The position numbers and the translations under genes were made by a program. The notes below the pieces were generated by a model. It was not told where the DNA came from. It searched no databases and saw nothing but the letters and a program-made list of their open reading frames with translations. Of a DNA stretch of 64,000 nucleotides, positions 17,683 to 25,991 are shown piece after piece (within the stretch, counting starts at the first letter, position 1; every line of letters begins with the position of its first letter). Origin of the DNA: CAZUZD01 sp964624465 (lineage in GTDB: Bacteria; Planctomycetota; Planctomycetia; Isosphaerales; Isosphaeraceae); the NCBI GenBank assembly GCA_964624465.1, contig CAZUZD010000003.1, positions 1 to 64,000 of the forward strand. Reading direction: 5' to 3'.

Positions 17683-17919
17683 CCCGGCGGGCCGTCGGGT
17701 CGGTCCGGTGGCGGCGCGGGCGGTTGCGGGTCTGAGCGGGATGATTCGATCGAGGTCAGGACGTCGTCCAGCCGCCCCGGGCTGCCTGATCGGCACACCC
17801 GGACGCGGGGAATCGACCCTCGTCGCCAAAATTGTAGCAGAGGGTCACGACCGATCCCAGCGGCGGACGATCCCAGTTCGCGGGGGGCCCCGGACCGGAG
17901 TCGAACGCCACGGCGATCC

Positions 17920-17948
17920 TTGACATTGGCGGGGTGGACTTCGATATT
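17920..17948 (+). promoter_or_regulatory. Strong sigma-70-type promoter of the small secreted protein gene
   Basis: A perfect -35 TTGACA (17920-17925), 17 nt, then GATATT (17943-17948). It lies in the divergent gap 17671-18014. Transcription would start near 17955, which excludes the upstream in-frame GTG at 17934 as the translation start and supports GTG 18015. Confidence 0.7.
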
Positions 17949-18014
17949 GAAAGCATCCCCTCGTGCTGCCTCCCGGTCGGCCCCGCCGTCGACCGGGGCC
18001 CGGAGTCTTCCCGC

Positions 18015-18410
18015 GTGGCCCGTCCGGCCCCGATCCGCTGGGTCCGACCGACGCTGCCCGTCCTGCTCGGACTGGCGGTGCTCGTGCTCGGTGCGTCCCG
18101 CGCCCGGGCGGCCGGCTGCCACGTCGACGAACGCCCGACGCTGGGCCTGACCGGGGCCATTGACCTGACCGAAAATCCCGGCCAGGAAACGGGTTTTGAC
18201 GCCGGGCCTTCCGGCCAGATTGCCCCGCATCCCTGTGAGGGCGAGTCGCCCACCACTCCGACGCGGACCGCCCTGGCGCCGGCTCCGGCCGTCCTGGTCA
18301 GTCCGCGGAACCTCCCGCAACGGGGGGCGTCGCGGTGGAGTCCCGAGTCGACCCGCATCCGACTGCCGGATTCCTCGCCGGCCACCCCCGAACGACCGCC
18401 ACGCGACTGA
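18015..18410 (+). CDS. Small secreted protein of unknown function
   Basis: A 131-residue protein I cannot name. A short basic leader and hydrophobic core (RPTLPVLLGLAVLVLGASRA) followed by a likely AxA cleavage site (ARA|AG) form a clear Sec signal peptide. The mature part has two cysteines (GCHVDERP and HPCEGE), a Thr/Pro-rich middle and an Arg/Ser/Pro-rich tail ending in PPRD, and looks largely disordered. Start GTG 18015 is chosen because the consensus promoter at 17920-17948 starts transcription downstream of the alternative GTG 17934. It stands alone with its own promoter, which argues for a real expressed gene despite the lack of a recognised domain. Confidence 0.6.
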   Translation: MARPAPIRWVRPTLPVLLGLAVLVLGASRARAAGCHVDERPTLGLTGAIDLTENPGQETGFDAGPSGQIAPHPCEGESPTTPTRTALAPAPAVLVSPRNLPQRGASRWSPESTRIRLPDSSPATPERPPRD

Positions 18411-18547
18411 GGGTCCGCCGGTCCGCCGCAGTCATTGCGCGGCCTGGATTCGACTCCCGCGTGCGTGCGATCAGAATGCCGTGACCGAGGCCTTCCGGCC
18501 GATCGGTCCGTCCGGTTCGGGTTCCAGACCCGGTAGGGGGATGCTGC

Positions 18548-19141
18548 GTGTCGAGCCGTGGTTCGGCCGTCGGATGGGGACTTGCGCTCTTCGGCCTGTT
18601 GCTGGGTGCGCCCGGCTGCTCGGGTCCGCCGCCGCTCACGGCGGCCGGACTCGGGACGCTGACGCTGCCGGCCGGCTGGACCGCAGCCGACCCCTCCGCG
18701 TTCGTGGTGCCTGGTGAGCCCCTGGCGGCCTGGCGCGGTCCCGAGGGGGCCAGCCTGGTCATCTTCCGGGACCTCTGGATCCCCGCCCCCCGGCCCGAGG
18801 CGCTGGCCATCGAGCTGGCGGGTCGCTACCGGAATCTGCCGGGTGTCACGGTCGCCAGCGAGTCGGTCGAGCGGCTGGGCGGCCCCGAGGGCCCCGAGGT
18901 CGCCAGGGTCGAGGTCACGGGACCCGGCACCGGTGACACCTGGGTGGCCCTGGGAACGGACGCCGGACGACTGGTCGCCCCGCCTGGCCGGACCCTCGTG
19001 CCCACCCGCCGGATCGCCCTGGGATGGCCCCGGGCCGACAGCACGACCTGGATGTACTGGCACTGCCCCGAGTCCGGCCGCGACCAGCTCGCCCAGGCTC
19101 TGGACGCCACCCTCCGCTCCCTCGCGCCCGCGGCGCGCTAA
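18548..19141 (+). CDS. Putative lipoprotein of unknown function
   Basis: A 197-residue exported protein. The N-terminus has a hydrophobic stretch ending LLLGAPGC, a near-lipobox with Cys about residue 24, so it is likely lipidated although Pro at -2 is unusual. The mature part begins with LTLPAGWTAADPSAFVVP and resembles small planctomycete proteins with a single alpha/beta domain (PEALAIELAGRYRNLPGV, ALAQALDATLRSL at the end). No catalytic motif is visible. The GTG start follows a GGGGGATG purine run. It may share a transcript with the small secreted gene 137 bp upstream. The function is unknown. Confidence 0.65.
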   Translation: MSSRGSAVGWGLALFGLLLGAPGCSGPPPLTAAGLGTLTLPAGWTAADPSAFVVPGEPLAAWRGPEGASLVIFRDLWIPAPRPEALAIELAGRYRNLPGVTVASESVERLGGPEGPEVARVEVTGPGTGDTWVALGTDAGRLVAPPGRTLVPTRRIALGWPRADSTTWMYWHCPESGRDQLAQALDATLRSLAPAAR

Positions 19142-19339
19142 ACGCGGCCGGGAACTGGGCACTGACCCGGCACGATCACTCCAGCGTCCCAGGGCGATCC
19201 GTGCTCCTTACCGGGCGAGGCGATCGCCTGTTACGTCCGTCTTCGCCGCACTCTCGGTTCCTCATCCGTCCATTCCTCATCCTGGTTCGAGCCCGGATCG
19301 CAAGCCCTTCGATCGGGTTTGGAGTCGGGCTGTACCGCG

Positions 19340-19362
19340 GCCCCGGACGATCGCTCCGGGGC
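19340..19362 (+). other. Hairpin abutting the Shine-Dalgarno of the multiheme cytochrome gene
   Basis: An 8-bp perfect stem, GCCCCGGA (19340-19347) and its complement (19355-19362), loop CGATCGC. It ends one base before the SD GGGAGG (19363-19368). The rest of the 231-bp gap 19142-19372 shows no clear promoter. Confidence 0.4.
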
Positions 19363-19372
19363 GGGAGGCTTC

Positions 19373-22300
19373 ATGTCCTCGACCGATCCCACGCCACCGT
19401 CTCCGACTCCGCCGCGCCCCGCGCCGATGCGCGACCGGCGCGGGCGGGCGTACACGCCGGCCATCGGGGCCCGGCTCCGCCCCTTGCTCTGGACGATCCT
19501 GATCGGGTTCGCCCTGCTGCTGGCCAATGGCGTCTACCTGGCCAGCGTCCGCCTGGCGGGCTGGCTCCAGGGCACGCTCCAGGAGACGTATTTTTCCCTC
19601 TACATGCTCTACTTCCACGTCGCCCTCGGCGTGCTCGTGGTCGTCCCCTTCGTCGGGTTCGGCTGGGCCCACCTGGCGACCTCGTGGAAGCGCCCGAACA
19701 AGAAGGCCATCCGCAACGGTCTGATCCTGCTGGCCGTCAGCACCATCGTGCTGATCTCGGGCTTCGTCCTGCTGCGGCTGGAGCTGCCGTTGCGGTCCCT
19801 GAGTAGCGGCCGGCTGCCCGACCTGAACCTGGTCGTGCGCGACACCAGGGTCCGGAACGTCGGCTACTGGCTGCACGTGCTCCTGCCAGTGGCGGCGATC
19901 GGCTTCTACCTCCGGCACCGCCTGGCCGGTCCGCCGATCAAGTGGCACTACGCGCGGATGTGGGCCGGCGTGGTGGGCGTGTTCATCGCGGCCATGGCCG
20001 TGTTCCACACCCACGACCCCCGCTCCAGCCGGGTCTCCAGCGACCCCCGCTACACGTTCCCCTCGGAGGCAAAGCTCGCCGGCGGCAAGCTGATCTCCGA
20101 GAAGTCGTTGATGAACGACGAGTACTGCATCAAGTGCCACAAGGATGCGTACGAGGGCTGGTTCCACTCCTCACACCACTTCAGCTCGTTCAACAACAAG
20201 GCGTACGCCTTCAGCGTCCGCGAAACCCGCAAGGTGTCGCTGGAACGCGACGGCGACACCCGCGCCGCCCGCTGGTGCGCCGGCTGCCACGACCCGGTGC
20301 CGTTCTTCTCGGGCGCCTTCGACGACCCGAACTACGACGACGTGAACACGGCCAGCAGCCAGGCGGGCATCACCTGCACGGCGTGCCACGCGATCACACA
20401 CGTCAACAGCACCCGTGGCAACGCCGACTACACGATCGAGGAGCCGCAGCAGTACCCGTTCACCTTCAGCGAGAGCCCGTTCTTGCAGTGGGTGAACAAC
20501 ATGCTGGTGAAGGCCAAGCCCGAGATGCACAAGCAGACCTTCCTCAAGCCCGAGGTGCACCAGAAGGCCGAATTCTGCTCCACCTGCCACAAGGTGAGCC
20601 TGCCGTACGCCCTGAACCACTACAAGGACTTCCTCCGCGGCCAGAACCACTGGGACACGTTCCTGCTGTCCGGCGTGGCCGGCGGCGGCGCCCGCTCGTT
20701 CTACTACCCCGAGGTGGCCAAGACGAGCTGCACCGAGTGCCACATGAACCTGGTCCCCTCCGACGATTTCGGGGCCAAGGACTTCGACGGCAAGGGCGGC
20801 CTCAAGATCCACAACCACCTGTTCCTGGGCGCCAACACCGGCCTGGCGACCCTGCGAGGCCGCGACGATATCGCCGCCCAGCACGCCGGCTACCTCAAGG
20901 ACAAGAAGGCCCGCATCGACCTGTTCGCCGTCCGCGACGGCGGCTCGATCGACGACGAGCTTCGGACGATCCGGGTCGGTGGGGCCGAGAAGGTCCCGAC
21001 CCTGGAGCCAGGCAAGTCGTACCTGGTGGAGACGGTCGTGCGGACGCTCGGCGTCGGCCACCCGCTGACGCAGGGGACGGTCGACTCCAACGAGATCTGG
21101 GTCGAGCTGATCGCGAAGTCCGACGGCCGGATCATCGGACGCTCGGGCGGCATCGGGGAGGACGGGACCGTCGATCCGTACTCCCACTTCATCAACGTGT
21201 ACATGCTCGATCGCCACGGCAACCGCATCGATCGCCGCAACCCGCAGGACATCTTCGTCCCGCTCTACAACAAGCAGATCCCGCCCGGCGCCGGGCAGAT
21301 CGTGCACTTCGGGCTCACCGTGCCCGAGGGGCTGAAGGGCCCGATCGAGCTGGAGGCGAAGCTCAACTACCGCAAGTTCGACAAGAAGTACCTCGACTAC
21401 ATCTTCAGCAAGGAGGGCGCCCGCCCCGAGCTGCCGGTGGTGCTCATGGCCTCGGACCGGGTGAACCTGCCGGTGCAGGGGGGGGCTGCCGCGAGCAACG
21501 AGCCGTCGCCCATCAAGGACGAGTGGCAGCGCTGGAACGATTACGGCATCGGCCTGCTGCTCGAGGGCGACGTCAAGGGCGCCCAGAAGGGGGAACTCAA
21601 GCAGGCCGAGGAGGTCTTCCGCAAGGTTGCGACCGATTACGACAAGGCCGACGGCCTGGTGAACCTCGCCCGCGTCTATCTGCGGGAGGGCCGCAACGCC
21701 GACGCACTCAAGGCGCTCGAGGAGGCGACCCGGAAGAAGTTCGCCGCCCCCTGGGTGATCAACTGGCTGGCCGCGCAGGTCTCGGAGCGCAATGGCGAGC
21801 TGGACGACGCGATCGCCAAGTACAAGGCGGTGCTGGAGACCCGGATCGGCGAGCGGAAGTTCGACTTCAGCCGCGATTTCGAGATCATCAACGCCCTGGG
21901 CCGGACCCTCTGGGGCCGGTATTTCCAGGAGGAGCCCGGCAGCGCCGCCCGCAGCGGTCTGCTCGACGAGACGATCGCGACCTTCCGCCGCACGCTCGAC
22001 GTCGACTCCGAGAACGTCGACGCGCACTACGGCCTGGGGATCGCGTACAGCGAGCTGGCTCGCACCCACGACGCCGTCCGGCCGGCCGCGACGGCCGCCG
22101 ACCCGGCCGAGGTGACCGCCGAGGCCCTGGTGGCGCTGGCCGATCGCTCGGTCGACGCGAAGCTCCCCCTCGCCGATCGGGCCGAGGCGGCCCGCAGCCT
22201 GGCCCGTGCCCTCGATCGGTTCCTGACCAGCCCACGGCCCGAGTTCGGCTCGCGGCTGACCCCGATGCACCAGATCGTGGCGAAGCTGGCCGGTCCGTGT

Positions 22301-22636
22301 GCCAGCGAGACCGACGGGCCGACCCGCGCGGCGCTGGCGGCGGCGCTGGCGGCGACGCACAAGACCATGCACTTCCTCTACAAGCCGGACGAGACGGCCG
22401 AGGGCGTGGCCCAGAAGAACGCCCGCCAGAACGACCCGGCTGCCAACCTGAACGCCAACGCGGTCGTCATCCACCCGATGCACCGCGACGGGGCGCCCGG
22501 CCTGAACCCGAAGCCGGCCGAGGCGCGTGCCGTCGAGGTCGCCCCGCCGGCCCCCGCCGCCGATGCCGCGGCGGTCGCCCCCGTCCCTGCCGTTGACACC
22601 GATCCGACGCACACCCGCCGGGAGGCCCGCCGATGA
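19373..22636 (+). CDS. Membrane-anchored pentaheme cytochrome c with TPR repeats
   Basis: A 1087-residue fusion. Residues ~35-215 form about five transmembrane helices; the second carries His82 and His100, the fourth His168 and His182 (14 apart, the spacing used by transmembrane di-heme b proteins). Five CxxCH heme c sites follow: CIKCH 252-256, CAGCH 302-306, CTACH 335-339, CSTCH 402-406, CTECH 453-457, in a layout like the cytochrome c554/c' family with many extra His ligands (HSSHHF). A beta-rich region follows, then TPR repeats at about 715-900 and an Ala/Pro-rich tail. ATG 19373 is chosen for SD GGGAGG 4 nt upstream. Its stop overlaps the next ATG (22633-22636). It probably moves electrons from membrane quinol to periplasmic acceptors; the heme b part is inference. 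Confidence 0.87.
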   Translation: MSSTDPTPPSPTPPRPAPMRDRRGRAYTPAIGARLRPLLWTILIGFALLLANGVYLASVRLAGWLQGTLQETYFSLYMLYFHVALGVLVVVPFVGFGWAHLATSWKRPNKKAIRNGLILLAVSTIVLISGFVLLRLELPLRSLSSGRLPDLNLVVRDTRVRNVGYWLHVLLPVAAIGFYLRHRLAGPPIKWHYARMWAGVVGVFIAAMAVFHTHDPRSSRVSSDPRYTFPSEAKLAGGKLISEKSLMNDEYCIKCHKDAYEGWFHSSHHFSSFNNKAYAFSVRETRKVSLERDGDTRAARWCAGCHDPVPFFSGAFDDPNYDDVNTASSQAGITCTACHAITHVNSTRGNADYTIEEPQQYPFTFSESPFLQWVNNMLVKAKPEMHKQTFLKPEVHQKAEFCSTCHKVSLPYALNHYKDFLRGQNHWDTFLLSGVAGGGARSFYYPEVAKTSCTECHMNLVPSDDFGAKDFDGKGGLKIHNHLFLGANTGLATLRGRDDIAAQHAGYLKDKKARIDLFAVRDGGSIDDELRTIRVGGAEKVPTLEPGKSYLVETVVRTLGVGHPLTQGTVDSNEIWVELIAKSDGRIIGRSGGIGEDGTVDPYSHFINVYMLDRHGNRIDRRNPQDIFVPLYNKQIPPGAGQIVHFGLTVPEGLKGPIELEAKLNYRKFDKKYLDYIFSKEGARPELPVVLMASDRVNLPVQGGAAASNEPSPIKDEWQRWNDYGIGLLLEGDVKGAQKGELKQAEEVFRKVATDYDKADGLVNLARVYLREGRNADALKALEEATRKKFAAPWVINWLAAQVSERNGELDDAIAKYKAVLETRIGERKFDFSRDFEIINALGRTLWGRYFQEEPGSAARSGLLDETIATFRRTLDVDSENVDAHYGLGIAYSELARTHDAVRPAATAADPAEVTAEALVALADRSVDAKLPLADRAEAARSLARALDRFLTSPRPEFGSRLTPMHQIVAKLAGPCASETDGPTRAALAAALAATHKTMHFLYKPDETAEGVAQKNARQNDPAANLNANAVVIHPMHRDGAPGLNPKPAEARAVEVAPPAPAADAAAVAPVPAVDTDPTHTRREARR

Positions 22637-24462
22637 TGCCCCGTCCTCACTGCTTCGGCACCGCCGCCGGGGCGATCGTCGCGCTGGCGTGCCTGGCGAC
22701 CGGCTGCGGGAACACCGCCACGCCCCCGGTGGTCCCCAAGGCCGAGGCGCCGGTCGCGCCCCGCACGACCGAGGCGGCGACGATCCCCGACGTCAAGTTC
22801 GTCGACATCACCGAGTCGAGCGGCCTGACGTTCGTGCACGAGAACGCCATGGCCGGCGACAAGCTGCTGCCCGAGACCATGGGCTCCGGCTGCGCGTTCC
22901 TGGACTACGACGGCGACGGCGACGCCGACCTGCTGCTGGTCAACTCGAAGCCCTGGTCGGCACCCACCGACGCCACCGCCAGGGCCGCCACGCCCGCCCT
23001 CTACCGCAACGACGGCCAGGGCAAGTTCACCGACGTGACCGCCGAGGCGGGACTGGCCATCGAGCTGTTCGGCATGGGTGTGGCCACCGGCGACTACGAC
23101 AACGACGGCGACTCCGACGTCTACCTGACCGGCCTGAGCGGCGGGCACCTTCTGCGCAACGACGGCGGCAAGTTCGCCGATGTCACGACCGAGGCGAACG
23201 CCGGCGCCAGCCAGGGCTGGCTCACCAGCGCAGCATTCTTCGACCTGGAGAACGACGGCGACCTGGACCTGTTCGTCTGCAGCTACGTCGAGTGGTCGGC
23301 CGAGTTCGACCGGGCCCAGGCCTTCCCGCTGGCGGGCGTGGGCCGCGGCTACGGCCCGCCCAAGGCGTTCGGCGGCACGTACTGCGTGCTGCTCCGCAAC
23401 GATGCCGGCAAGTTCACCGACGTGAGCGCCGAGGCCGGCGTGCAGGTCCGCACCTTCGACGCCCAGGCCGCTGTTGCCAAGTCGCTCGGCGTCGCGCCCT
23501 GGGACATCGACGGCGACGGCCTGGTCGACCTGACGGTGGCCAACGACACGACCCCCAACTTCCTGTTCCACAACCTCGGGGGCGGCAAGTTCGAGGAAGT
23601 GGCCACCGTCTCCGGCGTCGCGTTCGACAGCAACGGCTCGACCCGGGGCGCCATGGGCATCGACTGGGCCCACTTCCTGAACGACGAGACGGTGGCGCTG
23701 GCGATCGGCAACTTCGCCAACGAGATGACCGCCCTGTACGTGAGCGAGGACCCCGCCCGGCTGCTCTTCAGCGACCAGGCGAACCTCTTCGGCCTGGGCG
23801 CCCCGTCGCAGCCACCGCTGAAGTTCGGGCTGTTCTGGTTCGACTACGACCTGGACGGCCGCCAGGACCTGCTCACGGTCAACGGCCACCTGGAGTCGGA
23901 CATCGAGAAGACGCAGGCGTCGATGAGCTACGCCCAGGCCCCGCAGCTCTTCTGGAACACCGGGCGCCGGGGGCCGAACCTCTTCGCCCTGGTGGGGCCG
24001 GCGAAGGCGGGCCCCGACCTGTTCCGCCCGATCGTCGGTCGCGGCAGCGCCTATGCCGACATCGACGGTGACGGCGACCTGGACGTCGTCCTGACCGCCA
24101 ACGGCGGCCCGGCGCGGCTGTACCGCAACGACGGCGGCTCGAACCACCGCTGGGTCCGGCTGAAGCTCGTGGGCCGCACGCCCGGGACCAACCGCGAGGC
24201 CATCGGCGCCCGGGTGTCGCTGAAGTCCAACGGCAAGGTCCAGCGTCGGCAGCTGTTCCCGGCCAAGGGGTACCTGTCGTCGGTCGAGCTGCCGCTGACC
24301 TTCGGCCTGGGCGCCTCGGGGACGGTCGAGGAGGTCGTCATCCGCTGGCCCTCGGGGCGCGTCTCCGAGTTGCCGACGCTCGAGGCCGGCGAGCTCCACG
24401 TGATCGAGGAGCCGGACGGCCCCCGGCCCGATCCGGCCGCCGGCACCGCCGGCTCCCCTTGA
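22633..24462 (+). CDS. CRTAC1-family lipoprotein (FG-GAP/VCBS repeats, ASPIC/UnbV)
   Basis: A 609-residue exported protein. The signal peptide ends in LATGC, a good lipobox, so it is an anchored lipoprotein. The body is an integrin-like propeller of FG-GAP/VCBS repeats with Ca-binding loops DYDGDGDADLL, DYDNDGDSDVY, DLENDGDLDLF, DIDGDGLVDL, DYDLDGRQDLL and DIDGDGDLDVV. The C-terminus is an ASPIC/UnbV domain (NREAIGARVSLKSNGK, VVIRWPSGRVSELP). The gene overlaps the pentaheme cytochrome gene by an ATGA, so the two products are made together and may form one surface complex. A hairpin terminator follows. The function of CRTAC1 proteins in bacteria is not established. Confidence 0.9.
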   Translation: MMPRPHCFGTAAGAIVALACLATGCGNTATPPVVPKAEAPVAPRTTEAATIPDVKFVDITESSGLTFVHENAMAGDKLLPETMGSGCAFLDYDGDGDADLLLVNSKPWSAPTDATARAATPALYRNDGQGKFTDVTAEAGLAIELFGMGVATGDYDNDGDSDVYLTGLSGGHLLRNDGGKFADVTTEANAGASQGWLTSAAFFDLENDGDLDLFVCSYVEWSAEFDRAQAFPLAGVGRGYGPPKAFGGTYCVLLRNDAGKFTDVSAEAGVQVRTFDAQAAVAKSLGVAPWDIDGDGLVDLTVANDTTPNFLFHNLGGGKFEEVATVSGVAFDSNGSTRGAMGIDWAHFLNDETVALAIGNFANEMTALYVSEDPARLLFSDQANLFGLGAPSQPPLKFGLFWFDYDLDGRQDLLTVNGHLESDIEKTQASMSYAQAPQLFWNTGRRGPNLFALVGPAKAGPDLFRPIVGRGSAYADIDGDGDLDVVLTANGGPARLYRNDGGSNHRWVRLKLVGRTPGTNREAIGARVSLKSNGKVQRRQLFPAKGYLSSVELPLTFGLGASGTVEEVVIRWPSGRVSELPTLEAGELHVIEEPDGPRPDPAAGTAGSP

Positions 24463-24490
24463 GCCCGGGTTCCGGGTCGATGCGATCGGC

Positions 24491-24534
24491 GGGGCCAGGG
24501 TCCCGGAGCCATCAATGGTCCCGGCCCTGGCCCC
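24491..24534 (+). terminator. Probable terminator after the cytochrome-CRTAC1 operon
   Basis: GGGGCCAGGG (24491-24500) pairs with CCCTGGCCCC (24525-24534); the 24-nt interior can form a further imperfect GC stem. No clear T tract. It lies in the 231-bp gap before the sigma factor gene; no convincing promoter was found there. Confidence 0.55.
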
Positions 24535-24693
24535 GTGGCGTTCCAGCTCCGAGGGAGGGCAGAAGTTTGGCTTGATTGACGGAGCGTACGATCGTTAACA
24601 TCTTGGTCGCCCCGATTGGTGTGGCCGGGTTCCGGTCGCCTGGGGCGCCTGTTCACGGCGTCGTGACGCAGGATTTCCGGCGAGGATCCGTCC

Positions 24694-25485
24694 ATGGATT
24701 CGAGCTCCGTCTCCGATCTGCCCCCGCCACAGCCGCCGCCGCCGCCCCCGGATCGCCTCAGTGACATTCCGAGCGAATGGACCGAGGTCATCGAGATCGC
24801 CAAGCGACCGTCCTCCGACCCCGAGGCCCGGGCCAAGCAGGCGCAGCTGCTGGAGCAGTACGGCCCCGCCATCCAGCGGTATCTCTACGCCGCGCTCCAC
24901 AATCAGGATGACGTTCGCAACGTGTTCCAGGAGCTGGCCGTCCGGCTCGCCGAGGGGAAGTTCGGGACCCTGGACCGCACGCGTGGCAAGTTTCGCCGGT
25001 ATCTCAAGACGGTCCTCTACCGGCTGGTGATTGACCACTACAACCGCAAGGCGATCGAACCGATCGCGATGCTGCCCGAGGAGCTGGACCCGGCCGCCTC
25101 CACCGAGGTGCGGGTTGACTCGGCCGAGGAGCAAGCCGCCCGCTTCTGGCGCACGTTGATCCTGAACCGGTGCTGGCTGGAGCTCAAAGCCTACGAGGAG
25201 TCGCGGGGCAAGCCGTACTACTCGCTGCTCGATTACAAGATCAAGCACGACAAGGTGCGCGCACGGGTCATCGGGCGGGTGCTGGCCGACCGGCTCGGCG
25301 GACCGAAGGACGAGCAGCAGGTGCGCAAGCTCCTGCTGCGGGCCCGCCGCCGATTTGCCAACCTGCTAATCGACGCGGTCGAGTCCACCTTGCGGGACCC
25401 GACCTACGAGGAGCTGGAGGCCGAGATCATCGACCTGCGGCTGCACAACTACGTGGGCAAGCACCTGGCCGAGCGGCGCCGGTGA
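24694..25485 (+). CDS. ECF-type RNA polymerase sigma factor (planctomycete group)
   Basis: A 263-residue sigma factor. After a Pro-rich, acidic N-terminus, region 2 is seen at about residues 55-115: YGPAIQRYLYAALHNQDDVRNVFQELAVRL, with KFRRYLKTVLYRLVIDHYNR matching the -10 recognition helix. Region 4-like helices are at about 185-225 (KVRARVIGRVLADRLGG, then VRKLLLRARRRFANLL). A ~60-residue insert between the regions and a C-terminal helical tail (EELEAEIIDLRLHNYVGKHL) are typical of planctomycete ECF groups that lack a neighbouring classical anti-sigma gene. No anti-sigma factor or kinase is adjacent, so the signal is unknown. Confidence 0.8.
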   Translation: MDSSSVSDLPPPQPPPPPPDRLSDIPSEWTEVIEIAKRPSSDPEARAKQAQLLEQYGPAIQRYLYAALHNQDDVRNVFQELAVRLAEGKFGTLDRTRGKFRRYLKTVLYRLVIDHYNRKAIEPIAMLPEELDPAASTEVRVDSAEEQAARFWRTLILNRCWLELKAYEESRGKPYYSLLDYKIKHDKVRARVIGRVLADRLGGPKDEQQVRKLLLRARRRFANLLIDAVESTLRDPTYEELEAEIIDLRLHNYVGKHLAERRR

Positions 25486-25620
25486 ATGGATCCGGCCGGC
25501 ATCCGATCCGCGTTCTTGAACCGCCCTGGTCAAGACCGAGGTCGGCCCCGCCTGTCGTAGGGGTCACGCGGGTCGCCGGGGACCGTCACGGACCGCGTTG
25601 ACTTGCCTGTCCCGGAGCCG

Positions 25621-25629
25621 TGATATAAT
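25621..25629 (+). promoter_or_regulatory. Extended -10 promoter upstream of the second S41 protease
   Basis: TGATATAAT is a perfect extended -10 (TG-n-TATAAT). Possible -35 elements TTGACT (25598) and TTGCCT (25603) have poor spacing (20 and 15 nt), as expected where the TG extension compensates. It lies in the 506-bp gap 25486-25991 and leaves a leader of about 355 nt before the protease ATG. I saw no riboswitch or credible gene in that leader. Confidence 0.65.
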
Positions 25630-25991
25630 CCCTCTGGCGGGCCGAAGCGTGACGAACGCCCGGGCCCGTCGGCCGACCCTCGACACCATTCCCAGGCGGG
25701 TGCCTTCACCGGTCCGGGAGTTACTCGGGTCCGTCGCGCCCCGCGACCTGTCAGACTTCATCGAACGCTGCACCCAGGGAGCGGAGTGCGGACGGATCTC
25801 CGTCGCTTCGGGTCGGCATCGCCACGGCGATGAGCCGGTCCGGGCCTGGTCGGGGTGGCGGCCGTTGCTGCTCCCCGCTCCCGGACCTGGCGCCGCTCAC
25901 GCCACATGCCGGGACGAGCACCGCCGGGCGGTGTCGCGATTCGATCCTCCGCCCCGCCATCAAGGCTCGGTAGGTGGGAGGACCCGTCGCG

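Noticed and set aside
17934..18014. Upstream in-frame GTG for the small secreted protein
   Set aside because: It lies within the promoter -10 region and before the predicted transcription start.
20171..22612. 813-residue open frame opposite the pentaheme cytochrome
   Set aside because: Antisense to the heme sites and TPRs; no recognisable motif.
24572..24600. TTGATT-17-TTAACA as a promoter for the ECF sigma gene
   Set aside because: The -10 matches poorly, and no other evidence supports it.
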